Assembly (NCBI RefSeq): GCF_014171475.1
Contig: NZ_CP048817.1
Coordinates: forward strand, 310,001 to 374,000
DNA: 64,000 bases
Source of the DNA: Sphingomonas sp. So64.6b
Lineage (GTDB): Bacteria > Pseudomonadota > Alphaproteobacteria > Sphingomonadales > Sphingomonadaceae
Direction of reading: 5' to 3'
Part shown: positions 1-9,049 of the stretch, piece after piece
How positions within the stretch are numbered: position 1 is the first letter of the stretch
How the letters are laid out: each line of letters opens with the position of its first letter
Translations under genes and position numbers: made by a program
The notes under the pieces: generated by a model
Databases searched by the model: none
The model's input: the letters and a program-made list of their open reading frames with translations, nothing else
What the model was told of the DNA's origin: nothing

Positions 1-1213
1 CACCGACAAAGCTTCCCGGCGCGATCGTCAGACTCGCCTCGCGCACGCCACCGCCGCCCGGGTGGAGAAACACCGCGGAGCGCAGTTCGACCGGTCCAGC
101 CGGCGGTGCGATCGGCACCGGAACGGGGGCGTCGCTGCGGCCCAGATCCATTTCCAACTGTCGGATCGCCTCGAAGCTCGGCAGGCCGAAAAAGAAATTC
201 TGCGCAGCGCCCTGGATCTGTTGGGCGGGTCCGCTCATCCGCGCGAAGATCAGCACCAGCGCGATCAATACCGCCGGCGACACATTGGCGGCGACCCCGG
301 TCAGCACCACCGTTGCGCCGGCGATCGACGACCCGATCGCGAAGCCGGCGCGCGCGCGCGCCTGGCGCCGCTGGAAACTCAATTGCCGGCCGCGCAACTG
401 AGTCTGGATCGTCTCGAACTCGCCAACGAACCGGTGCTGGCCATTCTGCGCCGCTGCTGCCTTTAATCCGCCGAGCAGTCCCGTCGCGCTGCCCATCAGG
501 GCCTGACTGTGCTTTACGACATCACTGCCAAGATCGCGCGAGCGGCCGTGTGATGTCAGCACGAACACACCGCCGACCAGCAGCAGCAGGATGACGGCGG
601 TGGCGAAGCCGGGTGCGAGCCAGATCGCGAGAGCGCCTTGGACGATCAGCAGGACGATCGCGACGGTCCCCTGAATCATGAACTGCGCGCTGCCGCCGAG
701 CCGCTGCATCTCGGTCCCGAGCAGGTTGGTGATGCGCGAATGACGCAGCGCGACGATTCGGCTCCAGGGCGCGGCGGCGAGCGTGGCCAGCACTTGGTTA
801 CGCTGCTGTTCGACAAAACCCGTCTGCAATTTGGCCAGGGTCAGGTCGCGTGCATAAAGAAGGCAGGCGCGGATCAGCGCGACACTGACGAACGCGGCGA
901 GCAACAGCGCCAGTTGTGCCACAGGCGTGGTTGCGCCCGTCGCGGTCAGCGCTTCGCCGATCCTGATCCGCCAGGGATCACCGTTGCGCGGTGAGACGAC
1001 GACGCTGAGGATTGGGATCAGCAACAAGACGCTGACGCCTTCGAGCAGTGCGCCGGTGCCGACCAGCCCAGCGGCGAGCCAGCCGCGCCACCGTGCATAA
1101 CCGGTAAAGGCGCCGGCGAAAGCCGCCGCCGATCGCCACGGGCTGGCCATCAGGCGTGCCCGATTTGCGATGTACGCCGGGTCGGGCCGACCGCGACACG
1201 GCGTTGGCGACAT
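1..1213 (-). CDS. ABC transporter, permease/ATP-binding protein (partial, C-terminus cut off)
   Basis: This reading frame runs leftward off the window edge, so only about 404 residues of the N-terminal part are visible. It contains the membrane domain of a fused exporter half-transporter: hydrophobic helices near residues 45-75 (WLAAGLVGTGALLEG and following), 100-120, 190-225 and 290-320, and the run ARMSGPAQQIQGAAQ that precedes the nucleotide-binding domain in MsbA/HlyB-type proteins. The sequence then enters the start of the ATP-binding domain (VELRSAVFLHP... ITIAPGSFVG-like), but the Walker A motif lies outside the window. An in-frame stop lies at about 1277-1279. ATG at 1213 is the first start after it; ATG at 1150 (MASPWRSAA) is an equally sensible start. 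The substrate cannot be told. The gene is divergent from the RND operon. Confidence 0.8.
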   Translation of the reverse strand, partial: MSPTPCRGRPDPAYIANRARLMASPWRSAAAFAGAFTGYARWRGWLAAGLVGTGALLEGVSVLLLIPILSVVVSPRNGDPWRIRIGEALTATGATTPVAQLALLLAAFVSVALIRACLLYARDLTLAKLQTGFVEQQRNQVLATLAAAPWSRIVALRHSRITNLLGTEMQRLGGSAQFMIQGTVAIVLLIVQGALAIWLAPGFATAVILLLLVGGVFVLTSHGRSRDLGSDVVKHSQALMGSATGLLGGLKAAAAQNGQHRFVGEFETIQTQLRGRQLSFQRRQARARAGFAIGSSIAGATVVLTGVAANVSPAVLIALVLIFARMSGPAQQIQGAAQNFFFGLPSFEAIRQLEMDLGRSDAPVPVPIAPPAGPVELRSAVFLHPGGGGVREASLTIAPGSFVG

Positions 1214-1565
1214 CCTGTGCCGAGCAGGAGCGCCGCTGTCGACGCAAAGGCTTGCGAGGCATCGCCCGCTGGAATATCACTCATTACGGCCCCGTTCCCC
1301 GTCATATGAACGCTGGTATAGAGGCATCACCAGTCAGCGCCAATCATGCGGCGGGATCGCATCTCCTCAACCGTAAATTGTGCGACGCACAAAATAATGT
1401 TTCGTGATTTCCGTTACTTGTCGATTCCATACCGACCGGTACTTGCAAACCGTTCCTGGCCACCGCATTTTCCGTGATTATGCCCTGCCGAGCGCCAAAG
1501 CCGGAGGGTCACTCGTGCGGGTCTCAGGGACCGGTAACGTCACGTTGTTTGGGGAATAAACGGCA
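1214..1565. promoter_or_regulatory. Intergenic region between divergent ABC exporter and RND operon
   Basis: These 352 bases separate two divergent transporter genes. I see no convincing gene here; the short ORFs in this stretch lack family features. The region is locally richer in A+T around 1380-1425 and holds a near-palindromic TetR-type site (listed separately). It most likely carries the promoters of both units. Confidence 0.5.
1430..1441. promoter_or_regulatory. Near-palindromic TetR-like operator TACCGACCGGTA
   Basis: The 12-mer TACCGACCGGTA is an imperfect inverted repeat (TACCG/CGGTA arms) about 125 bp before the RND adaptor start. Sites of this ATACCGACCGGTAT type are common before RND pump operons controlled by TetR-family repressors. 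No TetR gene is adjacent; the only TetR in the window is at 53.0-53.6 kb. The role as operator is inferred. Confidence 0.4.
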
Positions 1566-2771
1566 ATGATGGATAGCCAGGGCTGGGTGCGCGGCGTGGG
1601 AAGCGGTCTGCTACTGCTGCTGGTTTCCGCTTGCTCGGGCGCGAAGCCGCCTGCGGGGCCGCCGCCGACGAACGTCACTGTGGCCGTGCCCTTGCAGCGC
1701 GACGTCGTCGATTGGGACGAATATGTCGGCCGGTTCGAGGCGGTTCAGGACGTCGAGCTGCGCCCGCGCGTTTCGGGTACGATCGATCGCGTATTGTTCA
1801 CCGACGGTCAGAATGTCGGTCAGGGCCAGGCGTTGTTCACGATCGATCCGCGCCCCTATCGTGCCGCGCTCGGCCAGGCTCAGGCGGCTGCGGCCAAAGC
1901 TGCCGCATCGCTCGCCAATGCCCGTTCGGAGCAAGCGCGCGCGCAGAAACTGCTCGAGGTCCAGGCGATCTCGAAGGAGGAGTTCGAGACCAAGCAAGCG
2001 GCTGTGCGTACGTCCGCCGCGGATCTCGCCGCGGCGCAGGCGTCGGTCAGCAACGCGTTGCTCAATCTCGGTTTCACCACCGTACGCTCGCCGATCTCGG
2101 GTCGGGTTTCCGATCGCCGCGTGTCGAGCGGCAATTTCGCGACCGAGGGGCAGACCGTGCTGACTCGCGTGGTATCGACCAACCCGATCTGGTTCTCGTT
2201 CGAGGGTGCGGAAAGCTTCTATCTCAAATATCTGCGCCAGGATCGCACCGGGGAACGCGGCTCGTCTCGCAATACGGCGAATCCGGTCCAGATCCAGCTC
2301 GCCGACGAAAGCGGGTATCGCTGGCACGGCAGGATGGACTTTCTCGACAATGCGATCGACCAGAATTCCGGCACGATCCGCGCCCATGCGGTGATTGCCA
2401 ACCCCGATGGTTTCCTGACCCCGGGCATGTTCGGTCGCGCGCGCTTGCTCGGCTCCGGCACCTATAAGGCGATGCTGGTCCCCGATGAGGCGATCACCAC
2501 CGATCAGACGCGCAAGCTGGTCTATGTGGTCGGCAAGGACGGTAAGGCGACGGCGCGGCCGGTCGAGACCGGGCCGCAGGTCGAAGGATTGCGCGTCGTT
2601 AAAAAGGGGCTCGCCGCGACGGACCGGGTGGTGATCGAGGGGCTGACGACGCTGCAGCCCGGGGCCATAGTCAAGGCGAATCTGATCAAGATGCAGCCGC
2701 GTGCCGCCAACACCGCGCCGACATCGCAACCGGATACGGCGCCGCCGCCGTCCGAAGCCACGGCGCGCTGA
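1566..2771 (+). CDS. RND efflux periplasmic adaptor (MexA/AcrA family lipoprotein)
   Basis: A 401-residue membrane-fusion protein that would link the RND pump of the next gene to the outer-membrane factor. The N-terminus is a lipoprotein signal: LLLLLVSAC with the lipidated cysteine at residue 23. After it come the lipoyl/barrel-sandwich halves (ELRPRVSGTIDRVLFTDGQ and VRSPISGRVSDRRVSSG), the alpha-hairpin rich in Ala/Gln/Glu between them (about residues 95-160), and the beta-barrel and membrane-proximal domains to the end. Length and order match MexA/AcrA. Two adjacent ATGs (1566, 1569) are preceded by a GGGGAATAAA stretch. The stop is 4 bp before the GTG of the pump gene, so they are co-transcribed. 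Substrates are unknown; multidrug or solvent efflux is the family norm. Confidence 0.95.
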   Translation: MMDSQGWVRGVGSGLLLLLVSACSGAKPPAGPPPTNVTVAVPLQRDVVDWDEYVGRFEAVQDVELRPRVSGTIDRVLFTDGQNVGQGQALFTIDPRPYRAALGQAQAAAAKAAASLANARSEQARAQKLLEVQAISKEEFETKQAAVRTSAADLAAAQASVSNALLNLGFTTVRSPISGRVSDRRVSSGNFATEGQTVLTRVVSTNPIWFSFEGAESFYLKYLRQDRTGERGSSRNTANPVQIQLADESGYRWHGRMDFLDNAIDQNSGTIRAHAVIANPDGFLTPGMFGRARLLGSGTYKAMLVPDEAITTDQTRKLVYVVGKDGKATARPVETGPQVEGLRVVKKGLAATDRVVIEGLTTLQPGAIVKANLIKMQPRAANTAPTSQPDTAPPPSEATAR

Positions 2772-2775
2772 TCCC

Positions 2776-5700
2776 GTGAAATTTCCCCATTTCTTCATCG
2801 AGCGGCCGATTTTCGCCGCCGTCCTGTCGATCCTGATCGTGGTGTTCGGGATCGTCGCCTATCCCGGCCTGCCGGTCGCGCAATATCCCGAGATCGCGCC
2901 GCCGACCGTGGTGGTCAGCGCCAATTATCCGGGTGCGACCGCCGAGACGCTGGCCGAAACCGTCGCCGCGCCGCTTGAGGAATCGATCAACGGCGTGGAG
3001 AATATGATCTACATGTCGTCCTCGTCGACGGGTGACGGCGCGATCGCCATCACCGTCACGTTCAAACAGGGCGTCGATGTCGATCAGGCGCAGGTCCTGG
3101 TGCAGAACCGCGTTTCGACCGCCGAGCCGCGCCTGCCCGAGGAAGTGCGCCAGATCGGCGTGACGGTGCGCAAGAATTCGCCCGACATATTGATGGTCAT
3201 CGCACTGACCTCGCCCGACGGCTCGCTGTCGCAGCAATATATCTCCAACTATGCCACGACGCAGCTGATCGACCGGCTGTCGCGCATCCAGGGCATTGGT
3301 GGCGTGCGCTCGTTCGGCGGGCGCGATTATAATATGCGCGTGTGGATCGACCCCGACCGGGCATCGTCGCGCAACCTGACCGTCGATGAGATCATCGCTT
3401 CGATCCGCGCGCAGAACGCGCAAGTCGCGGTGGGATCGGTTGGGCAGCCACCGTTCAACCAGGGGGGTACCGCGTTCCAGCTTGGCATCCAGACCGAAGG
3501 CCGGCTGACCACCACCGATCAGTTCGGCGAGATCATCGTCAAGCGCGATGATCAGGGCCGGCTGACGCGGTTGCGCGATGTGGCACGGATTGAACTCGGC
3601 GCGCAGGATTACGGAATCAACGCGCAGTTGAGCGGCAAGCCGACCACCGCGCTTGGCATCACCCAATTGCCCGGATCGAACGCGCTGACCACGGCGGATG
3701 CGGTCAAACAGGAAATCGCCGAGGCAAGTAAATCCTTCCCGGCGGGGATGAGTTATTCGATTCCCTATAATCCGACCGAATATATCGAAGCGTCGATCGA
3801 GGCGGTGTATCATACGCTGATCGAGGCGATCATCCTCGTCGCGCTGGTCGTGTTGCTGTTCCTGCAAAGCTGGCGCGCGACGATCATCCCGCTGATCGCG
3901 GTGCCGGTCGCGCTGGTCGGGTCGCTGGCAATGCTCGCGGTATTCGGCTTCTCGCTCAACAACCTCTCGCTGTTCGGGATGGTGTTGGCGGTCGGCATCG
4001 TGGTCGATGATGCGATTGTCGTGGTCGAGAATATCGAGCGATTGATGGAGGAAAAGGGGCTCTCCCCACGCGAGGCCGCGCATGAAACGATGGACGAAGT
4101 ATCGGGCGCGCTGATCGCGATCTCGCTGGTGTTGTGCGGCGTGTTCATTCCGACCAGTTTTATCCCGGGAATTTCCGGGCAATTCTATCAACAGTTCGCG
4201 CTGACCATCGTCTCCGCGGCAGTGATTTCCGCATTCGTGTCGCTGACCCTTTCGCCGGCGCTCGCCGCGATGATCCTGAAACCCAAGCATGAGAATGAAC
4301 CGCGCGCGGGCTGGCTCGGCTACCCCGCGCGCTTCGCGCGGGGTTTCAATCGCGGCTTCAACAAACTCGGCGAGAAGTTCGGCAAATTCACCGCCCGCGC
4401 CGTGCGCTCGCTCGTGCTGGTCGGGATTGTCTATGTCTGCCTGATCGGGCTGGCCGGCTGGCGCTTTACCGCGACGCCGACCGGCTTCATCCCGGCGCAG
4501 GATCAGGGCTATCTGATCGCGGTGATTCAGTTGCCGCCGGGATCGTCGCTGCAGCGCACGACCGAGATCATGAACAAGGCCAGCGCGATCGCCCGCGCCA
4601 ATCCGGCAACCCAGGGGACGGTCGAGTTTGCCGGCCTGGACGGCGCGACCTTCTCGAACGCGCCCAATGCCGGTGCGATGTTCATTCCATTGAAGCCGCA
4701 TGCCGACCGCAAGAATGCGAATATAATCGCCGGCGAGATGCGCAAGGCATTCGGTCCGCTCACCGGTGGCAACATCCTGGTCATCCCGCCGCCGCCGGTG
4801 CGCGGGATCGGTACCGGCGGCGGCTGGAAAATGCTGATCGAGGATCGCAACAATCAGGGCTACAAGGCGCTTGAGGGCGCGGCGTTCGCGATGATGATGA
4901 AGGCCAACCAGGCGCAGGGTATCACCAGCGCCTTCACCACCTTCAACACGCGCACGCCGCGGCTCTATGCCGATATCGACCGCGAGCGCGCCGAACAGCT
5001 TGGCGTGCCGGTGGACAGCGTGTTCCGCACGCTCGGCACCTATCTCGGCTCGACCTATATCAACGACTTCAATTTCATCGGCCGCACCTTCCGTGTGACC
5101 GCGCAGGCCGATGCGCCGTACCGCGACCAGATCTCCGATGTCGGCCATCTCAAGACGCGCTCAGCGGCGGGCAATATGGTGCCGCTCGATGCGGTGCTGA
5201 CGTTGAGGAACGACAGCGGGCCGTACCGCGTGGTGCGCTACAATCTCTATCCCTCGGCCGAGTTGCAGGGCGATACCGTGCCCGGCTTCTCGTCCGGACA
5301 GTCGCTCACCACCATGGCGACACTCGCGGCGCAGACCTTGCCCAAGGGCATGTCGTTCGAATGGACCGAACTGGCTTATGAACAGCAACAGGCGGGCAAT
5401 ACCGGGGCGCTGGTATTTGGGCTCGCCGTGTTGTTCGTGTTCCTGCTGCTCGCGGCGAATTACGAAAGCCTGGTGCTGCCGCTCGCGGTGATCCTGATCG
5501 TGCCGATGTGCCTGCTCGCGGCGATTGTCGGGGTGAACATCTTTGGCGGCGACAATAATATCCTCACCCAGATCGGGCTGGTCGTGCTGATCGGGCTGGC
5601 GGCGAAGAACGCGATCCTGATCGTTGAATTCGCGCGCCAGAACGAGGACGCGGGGATGGAGATGCACAAAGCGGCCGAACATGCCGCCGAGCAGCGTCTG

Positions 5701-5970
5701 CGCCCGATCGTGATGACCTCGATCGCCTTCATCCTCGGCGTATTGCCGCTGGTCATCGGCACCGGCCCGGGCGCCGAGATGCGCCAGGCGCTTGGCGTCG
5801 CGGTGTTCTTCGGCATGATCGGCGTGACGACATTCGGCCTGCTCTTCACGCCGAGCTTCTATATCATCAGTCGCAAGTTCGGCGACTGGACCAGCGCCAA
5901 GCTGCGCCGCAAGCCGAAGTCTGAAGCGGAGCTTGCACCAGCACCAACACCGGAGGGAGGCGCGGCATGA
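2776..5970 (+). CDS. RND multidrug efflux transporter, inner-membrane pump (HAE1 family)
   Basis: A 1064-residue proton-driven pump of the AcrB/MexB type. I chose the GTG at 2776 because the product then begins MKFPHFFIERPIFAAV, the canonical N-terminus of the family; an upstream in-frame start at 2701 lies inside the adaptor gene. The expected 12 membrane helices are present, with TM1 at about residues 10-30. The proton-relay residues are intact: the paired Asp in VGIVVDDAIVVVENI (TM4) and the Lys in GLAAKNAILIVEFA (TM10). The large periplasmic porter loops lie between TM1-2 and TM7-8. The stop overlaps the start of the outer-membrane factor by four bases (ATGA), so this is the centre of a three-gene operon. 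Confidence 0.97.
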   Translation: MKFPHFFIERPIFAAVLSILIVVFGIVAYPGLPVAQYPEIAPPTVVVSANYPGATAETLAETVAAPLEESINGVENMIYMSSSSTGDGAIAITVTFKQGVDVDQAQVLVQNRVSTAEPRLPEEVRQIGVTVRKNSPDILMVIALTSPDGSLSQQYISNYATTQLIDRLSRIQGIGGVRSFGGRDYNMRVWIDPDRASSRNLTVDEIIASIRAQNAQVAVGSVGQPPFNQGGTAFQLGIQTEGRLTTTDQFGEIIVKRDDQGRLTRLRDVARIELGAQDYGINAQLSGKPTTALGITQLPGSNALTTADAVKQEIAEASKSFPAGMSYSIPYNPTEYIEASIEAVYHTLIEAIILVALVVLLFLQSWRATIIPLIAVPVALVGSLAMLAVFGFSLNNLSLFGMVLAVGIVVDDAIVVVENIERLMEEKGLSPREAAHETMDEVSGALIAISLVLCGVFIPTSFIPGISGQFYQQFALTIVSAAVISAFVSLTLSPALAAMILKPKHENEPRAGWLGYPARFARGFNRGFNKLGEKFGKFTARAVRSLVLVGIVYVCLIGLAGWRFTATPTGFIPAQDQGYLIAVIQLPPGSSLQRTTEIMNKASAIARANPATQGTVEFAGLDGATFSNAPNAGAMFIPLKPHADRKNANIIAGEMRKAFGPLTGGNILVIPPPPVRGIGTGGGWKMLIEDRNNQGYKALEGAAFAMMMKANQAQGITSAFTTFNTRTPRLYADIDRERAEQLGVPVDSVFRTLGTYLGSTYINDFNFIGRTFRVTAQADAPYRDQISDVGHLKTRSAAGNMVPLDAVLTLRNDSGPYRVVRYNLYPSAELQGDTVPGFSSGQSLTTMATLAAQTLPKGMSFEWTELAYEQQQAGNTGALVFGLAVLFVFLLLAANYESLVLPLAVILIVPMCLLAAIVGVNIFGGDNNILTQIGLVVLIGLAAKNAILIVEFARQNEDAGMEMHKAAEHAAEQRLRPIVMTSIAFILGVLPLVIGTGPGAEMRQALGVAVFFGMIGVTTFGLLFTPSFYIISRKFGDWTSAKLRRKPKSEAELAPAPTPEGGAA

Positions 5971-7403
5971 CAAGGTTTGCGTTGATCCCCGCGCTGGCAT
6001 CGACTCTGGCGCTCTCCGCGTGCGCGGTTGGACCCAATTATGAGCGCCCGGCCACATCGACCACGGCGGCGGGCAACTTCAGCGAAGCCGCGCGCGGCGG
6101 CGGGGTCGCGGCCACTGCGCTGCCCGACGATTGGTGGAAGCTTTATGATGACCCGATCCTCGATCGGCTGATCACCGACGCGCTCGCGCATAATACCGAT
6201 ATCCGCATCGCCGCCGCCAATCTGGCGCGTGCGCGGGCGGCATTGTCCGAACAGCGCGGTGCACGGCTACCATCGACCGATGCCAGTGCGTCCGCGACGC
6301 GCAGCCGCACGGCGGCGGGGCAGAGCCCCACGGGGCAAGCGTTCGAGATCGATTATTATTCGGTCGGCTTCGATGCCTCTTATGAAATCGATCTGTTCGG
6401 CGGTGTGACCCGCGCGATCCAGGCGGCGCGCGGCGATGCCGATGCCGCCGCCGCGCAACTCGACGCCGCGCGCGTCTCAATCGCGGCGGAGACCGCCCGT
6501 GCTTACGCCGCCGCCTGCAGCAATGCGGCGCAGCGCGCGGTGGCGCAGGAGACGGTCGGGCTGCAGCAACAGACGCTCGACCTGACCAATCGGCTGTTCG
6601 ACGCCGGACGTGGCACGCGGCGCGATGTCGAGCGCGCTGATGTGCTGCTTGCCCAGACCCAGGCGCAGATCCCTGGCTTCGAGGCCGAGCGTCGTGCCTC
6701 GCTTTATGCGCTGGCGACGCTGACCGGCCGTCCGCCGGCGGAGATCGATGGTGATGCCGATCGCTGCACGACGCCACCGCGCGTTCGGGCGATCCTGCCG
6801 GTCGGTGACGGGACGACATTGCTCGCCCGCCGCCCCGATGTCCGCGCGGCGGAGCGCACGCTTGCCGCCGATACCGCGCGCGTCGGCGTCGCGACCGCCG
6901 ATCTTTACCCCTCGATCCGGCTGCTCGGCAGTATCGGTTTCGGTGCGACCAAGCCGGGCGATGTGTTCAAGAGCTCTGGCTTCTCCTATTCGCTCGGCCC
7001 GCTCATTTCGTGGAATTTCCCCAACCAGACTCAGGCGCGTGCGCGGCTGCGTCAGGCCGAGGCGACTTCGGACGGTTCGCTCGCACGCTTCGACGGGACG
7101 GTGCTGACCGCGTTGAAGGAAGTCGAGCAAGCCCTTGCGCGTTATGCCGGTGCGCTCGACACCAACGCGGCGCTGGTCCGTGCCGAGCGTGCGAGCGGAG
7201 AGGCAGCGAAACTGTCCAAGCTGCGCTTCGATTATGGCGCCGACAGCTTCCTGCTGCTGATCGATGCCGAGCGCGACCGTGCGAGTGCGCGTGCCGCGCG
7301 TGCGCAATCGGATGCGGCAGTGGCAGACGCGCAGATCAGCCTGTTCAAGGCGCTCGGCGGTGGCTGGGAGGATGCGCCGGCGGTAACCCGGCGCGAGCCT
7401 TGA
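5967..7403 (+). CDS. Efflux outer-membrane factor, NodT/OprM family lipoprotein
   Basis: A 478-residue TolC-like channel that completes the RND tripartite pump. The signal peptide ends in LALSAC with Cys19 as the lipid anchor, followed by the family hallmark VGPNYERP. Two homologous OEP domains follow, with DDWWKLYDDPILDRLI near the start and SIRLLGSIGFGA in the second half; the long stretches of Ala/Arg/Gln form the periplasmic alpha-barrel helices. Translation is coupled to the pump gene by an ATGA overlap. It ends one base before the convergent fecR-like gene. A second, separate NodT-family protein occurs at 41.4 kb, next to the peptide-export genes. Confidence 0.95.
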   Translation: MTRFALIPALASTLALSACAVGPNYERPATSTTAAGNFSEAARGGGVAATALPDDWWKLYDDPILDRLITDALAHNTDIRIAAANLARARAALSEQRGARLPSTDASASATRSRTAAGQSPTGQAFEIDYYSVGFDASYEIDLFGGVTRAIQAARGDADAAAAQLDAARVSIAAETARAYAAACSNAAQRAVAQETVGLQQQTLDLTNRLFDAGRGTRRDVERADVLLAQTQAQIPGFEAERRASLYALATLTGRPPAEIDGDADRCTTPPRVRAILPVGDGTTLLARRPDVRAAERTLAADTARVGVATADLYPSIRLLGSIGFGATKPGDVFKSSGFSYSLGPLISWNFPNQTQARARLRQAEATSDGSLARFDGTVLTALKEVEQALARYAGALDTNAALVRAERASGEAAKLSKLRFDYGADSFLLLIDAERDRASARAARAQSDAAVADAQISLFKALGGGWEDAPAVTRREP

Positions 7404-7404
7404 T

Positions 7405-8352
7405 TTAATGTTCCGCCGTCTTTGACAAGGTCGCCGTTGGCGCCTCCAGCGGCTCGATCGCAATCGCATGCGGATTGGCGATAAGATCGCGGATCGCGGC
7501 AGTGTCGCCCTGGTCGATTATGCCAAAGACCGGCATCGAGCCGGCCTTGGGGTCGGTCAGCACCACCCGGTCGCGTGCGTAGAGATTGATCTTGGCAATG
7601 ACGTCGCGCAGCGGCTCGCCGCGAAAGACCAGTTGGCCGCGCGTCCAGGCGGTGGCGCTGTCGGCGTCGAGGTCGCTCGCCTGGCGGATAAAACCCACGC
7701 TGCCGCCGTCGCGCGTGGTCATCCCGAAGGCCACGCGTTCGCCTTTGCGTGCGAGTTTCTCGATCGGTTCGCTCGCGCGCGTATTGTGCGCACTATCGCG
7801 CAATGCGATGCGGATCACACCCTCGACCACGGTGACCTCGGCCTCGCGCGCTGCCACCGCGACGTCGAACGCCGTGCCAACCGCCTTCACCTCGCCATGC
7901 GGGGTCTCGACGATGAACGGCCGCGCGGCGTTGTGCGCGACCTTGAACAGTGCCTCGCCGCCGCTCAGCCGGAGCCGGCGCTCGGTGGGCGTATAGCTGA
8001 TCTCGACCCGGCTGTTGGCGGCGAGCGTGACCGTCGAACCGTCGGCCAGCCGGATCAGCCGCCGCTCGGCATGGCTGGTCGCATAATGTTGAGCGAAATC
8101 GCGCTCCGCTGCGGGATGGGTAAACCAGGTGACGACGCCGATCGTGGCGAACACTACGGCCGCCAGGGCTGCGACGCGCGCCGGCCATACGCGTCGCACC
8201 GCCGGTGCCTCTGCCGGGCGTTCGAAATCGCCGAGCCAGCCCCAGAACGCCGTGGCCTCTTGCCGGTCGGCGGGATGCAGGTCGCCGCCGCGTCCGGTGA
8301 GCAGCGCATCGAAGACCGCCTCGGCGCGGTGCCCCAGGTCGCGGTCGTTCAT
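7405..8352 (-). CDS. FecR-family anti-sigma/transmembrane sensor
   Basis: A 315-residue FecR protein. Residues 1-75 form the cytosolic part with the family motif GDLHPADRQEATAFWGWL. One membrane helix (about 80-100, VAALAAVVFATIGVVTWF) follows, then the periplasmic FecR domain (LADGSTVTLAANSRVEI, RLRLSGGEALFKVAHN, VETPHGEVKAVGTAFDV). It ends with a short C-terminal domain that would contact the receptor's STN domain. It would relay receptor occupancy to the sigma factor encoded just upstream, whose stop overlaps this start by four bases. With the divergent STN-containing receptor at 9050 it forms a complete Fec-type surface-signalling set. Confidence 0.93.
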   Translation of the reverse strand: MNDRDLGHRAEAVFDALLTGRGGDLHPADRQEATAFWGWLGDFERPAEAPAVRRVWPARVAALAAVVFATIGVVTWFTHPAAERDFAQHYATSHAERRLIRLADGSTVTLAANSRVEISYTPTERRLRLSGGEALFKVAHNAARPFIVETPHGEVKAVGTAFDVAVAAREAEVTVVEGVIRIALRDSAHNTRASEPIEKLARKGERVAFGMTTRDGGSVGFIRQASDLDADSATAWTRGQLVFRGEPLRDVIAKINLYARDRVVLTDPKAGSMPVFGIIDQGDTAAIRDLIANPHAIAIEPLEAPTATLSKTAEH

Positions 8353-8870
8353 TGACCACGTTCCATCAGATGGCCGAGCCGGGCATAGAGATGCGTGGCG
8401 GCATGGGTCAGGTGCTTCTGCACCATGCGCGAACTGATGCCGAGTTCGCGCGCGATCTCGCCAGTGCTGCGTTCATCGAACCGGCGCATCACGAATACCG
8501 CGCGACAGCGCGATCCAAGCTCATCGAGCGCAGCTTCGAGTGCAGCCTGCAGATCGGCGACACGCCGTCCATCTTCTTGCGCGGGGCGGACGGGCAGGTC
8601 GTGTTCGTCGAGCAGCGGCGCGGTGCTGATCGTGCGCCGATGGCGATCTGCGATCAGATTGGCGGCGATGCGGAAGAGATAGGCCTGCGGTTCATCGAGC
8701 GTCTGTGTTCGCGCTCGGGCGATCAGCCGCGTGCATGCCTCCTGCACCAGATCTTCGGCTTCGGTGGGGTTGACGACGCGTCGTGCGACAAAGGCGCGAA
8801 GCGCTGCGCGATAGGCGTCGAAGCCCTGATCCGCCGCATTGCTCGTGTCGCTGTTCGTCGCCCCGCGCAC
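8349..8870 (-). CDS. ECF sigma factor, FecI type
   Basis: A 173-residue extracytoplasmic-function sigma factor. Sigma region 2 is at about residues 20-85 (NPTEAEDLVQEACTRL, EPQAYLFRIAANLIAD) and region 4 at about 115-165 (LDELGSRCRAVFVMRRF, STGEIARELGISSRMVQKH). There is no region 3, as usual for ECF factors. The start is GTG at 8870, with an AAGG four to five bases upstream. The gene is translationally coupled to fecR and divergent from the TonB receptor, which is probably its main target. Control is expected to be by substrate binding at the receptor, passed on by FecR. Confidence 0.93.
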   Translation of the reverse strand: MRGATNSDTSNAADQGFDAYRAALRAFVARRVVNPTEAEDLVQEACTRLIARARTQTLDEPQAYLFRIAANLIADRHRRTISTAPLLDEHDLPVRPAQEDGRRVADLQAALEAALDELGSRCRAVFVMRRFDERSTGEIARELGISSRMVQKHLTHAATHLYARLGHLMERGQ

Positions 8871-9049
8871 AATCCTTGCCCCTTCGGTCCGTCACCCCTC
8901 CCTGCCATGACGCGGGGAAAGGGCAAAGGCGAACCCGACAGCGACCGGCGATAAAATAATTTCGGTCGGGGTTCGGGTTCGATCCATTTTGGCGTCATTG
9001 AAATATCGGCCCTGGGGAGGGCTGCATAACGAGCGAAGGGGGCCCGCCG

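Noticed and set aside
62..994. Several plus-strand frames at the left edge (62-466, 106-594, 638-994)
   Set aside because: They oppose a minus-strand frame that clearly encodes an ABC exporter membrane domain with good helices; the plus frames are Arg-rich and featureless.
2686..5148. 820-codon open frame on the minus strand
   Set aside because: It is antisense to the RND pump gene. The product is rich in Arg/His/Asp/Gln with no domain, as expected for the reverse frame of a GC-rich gene.
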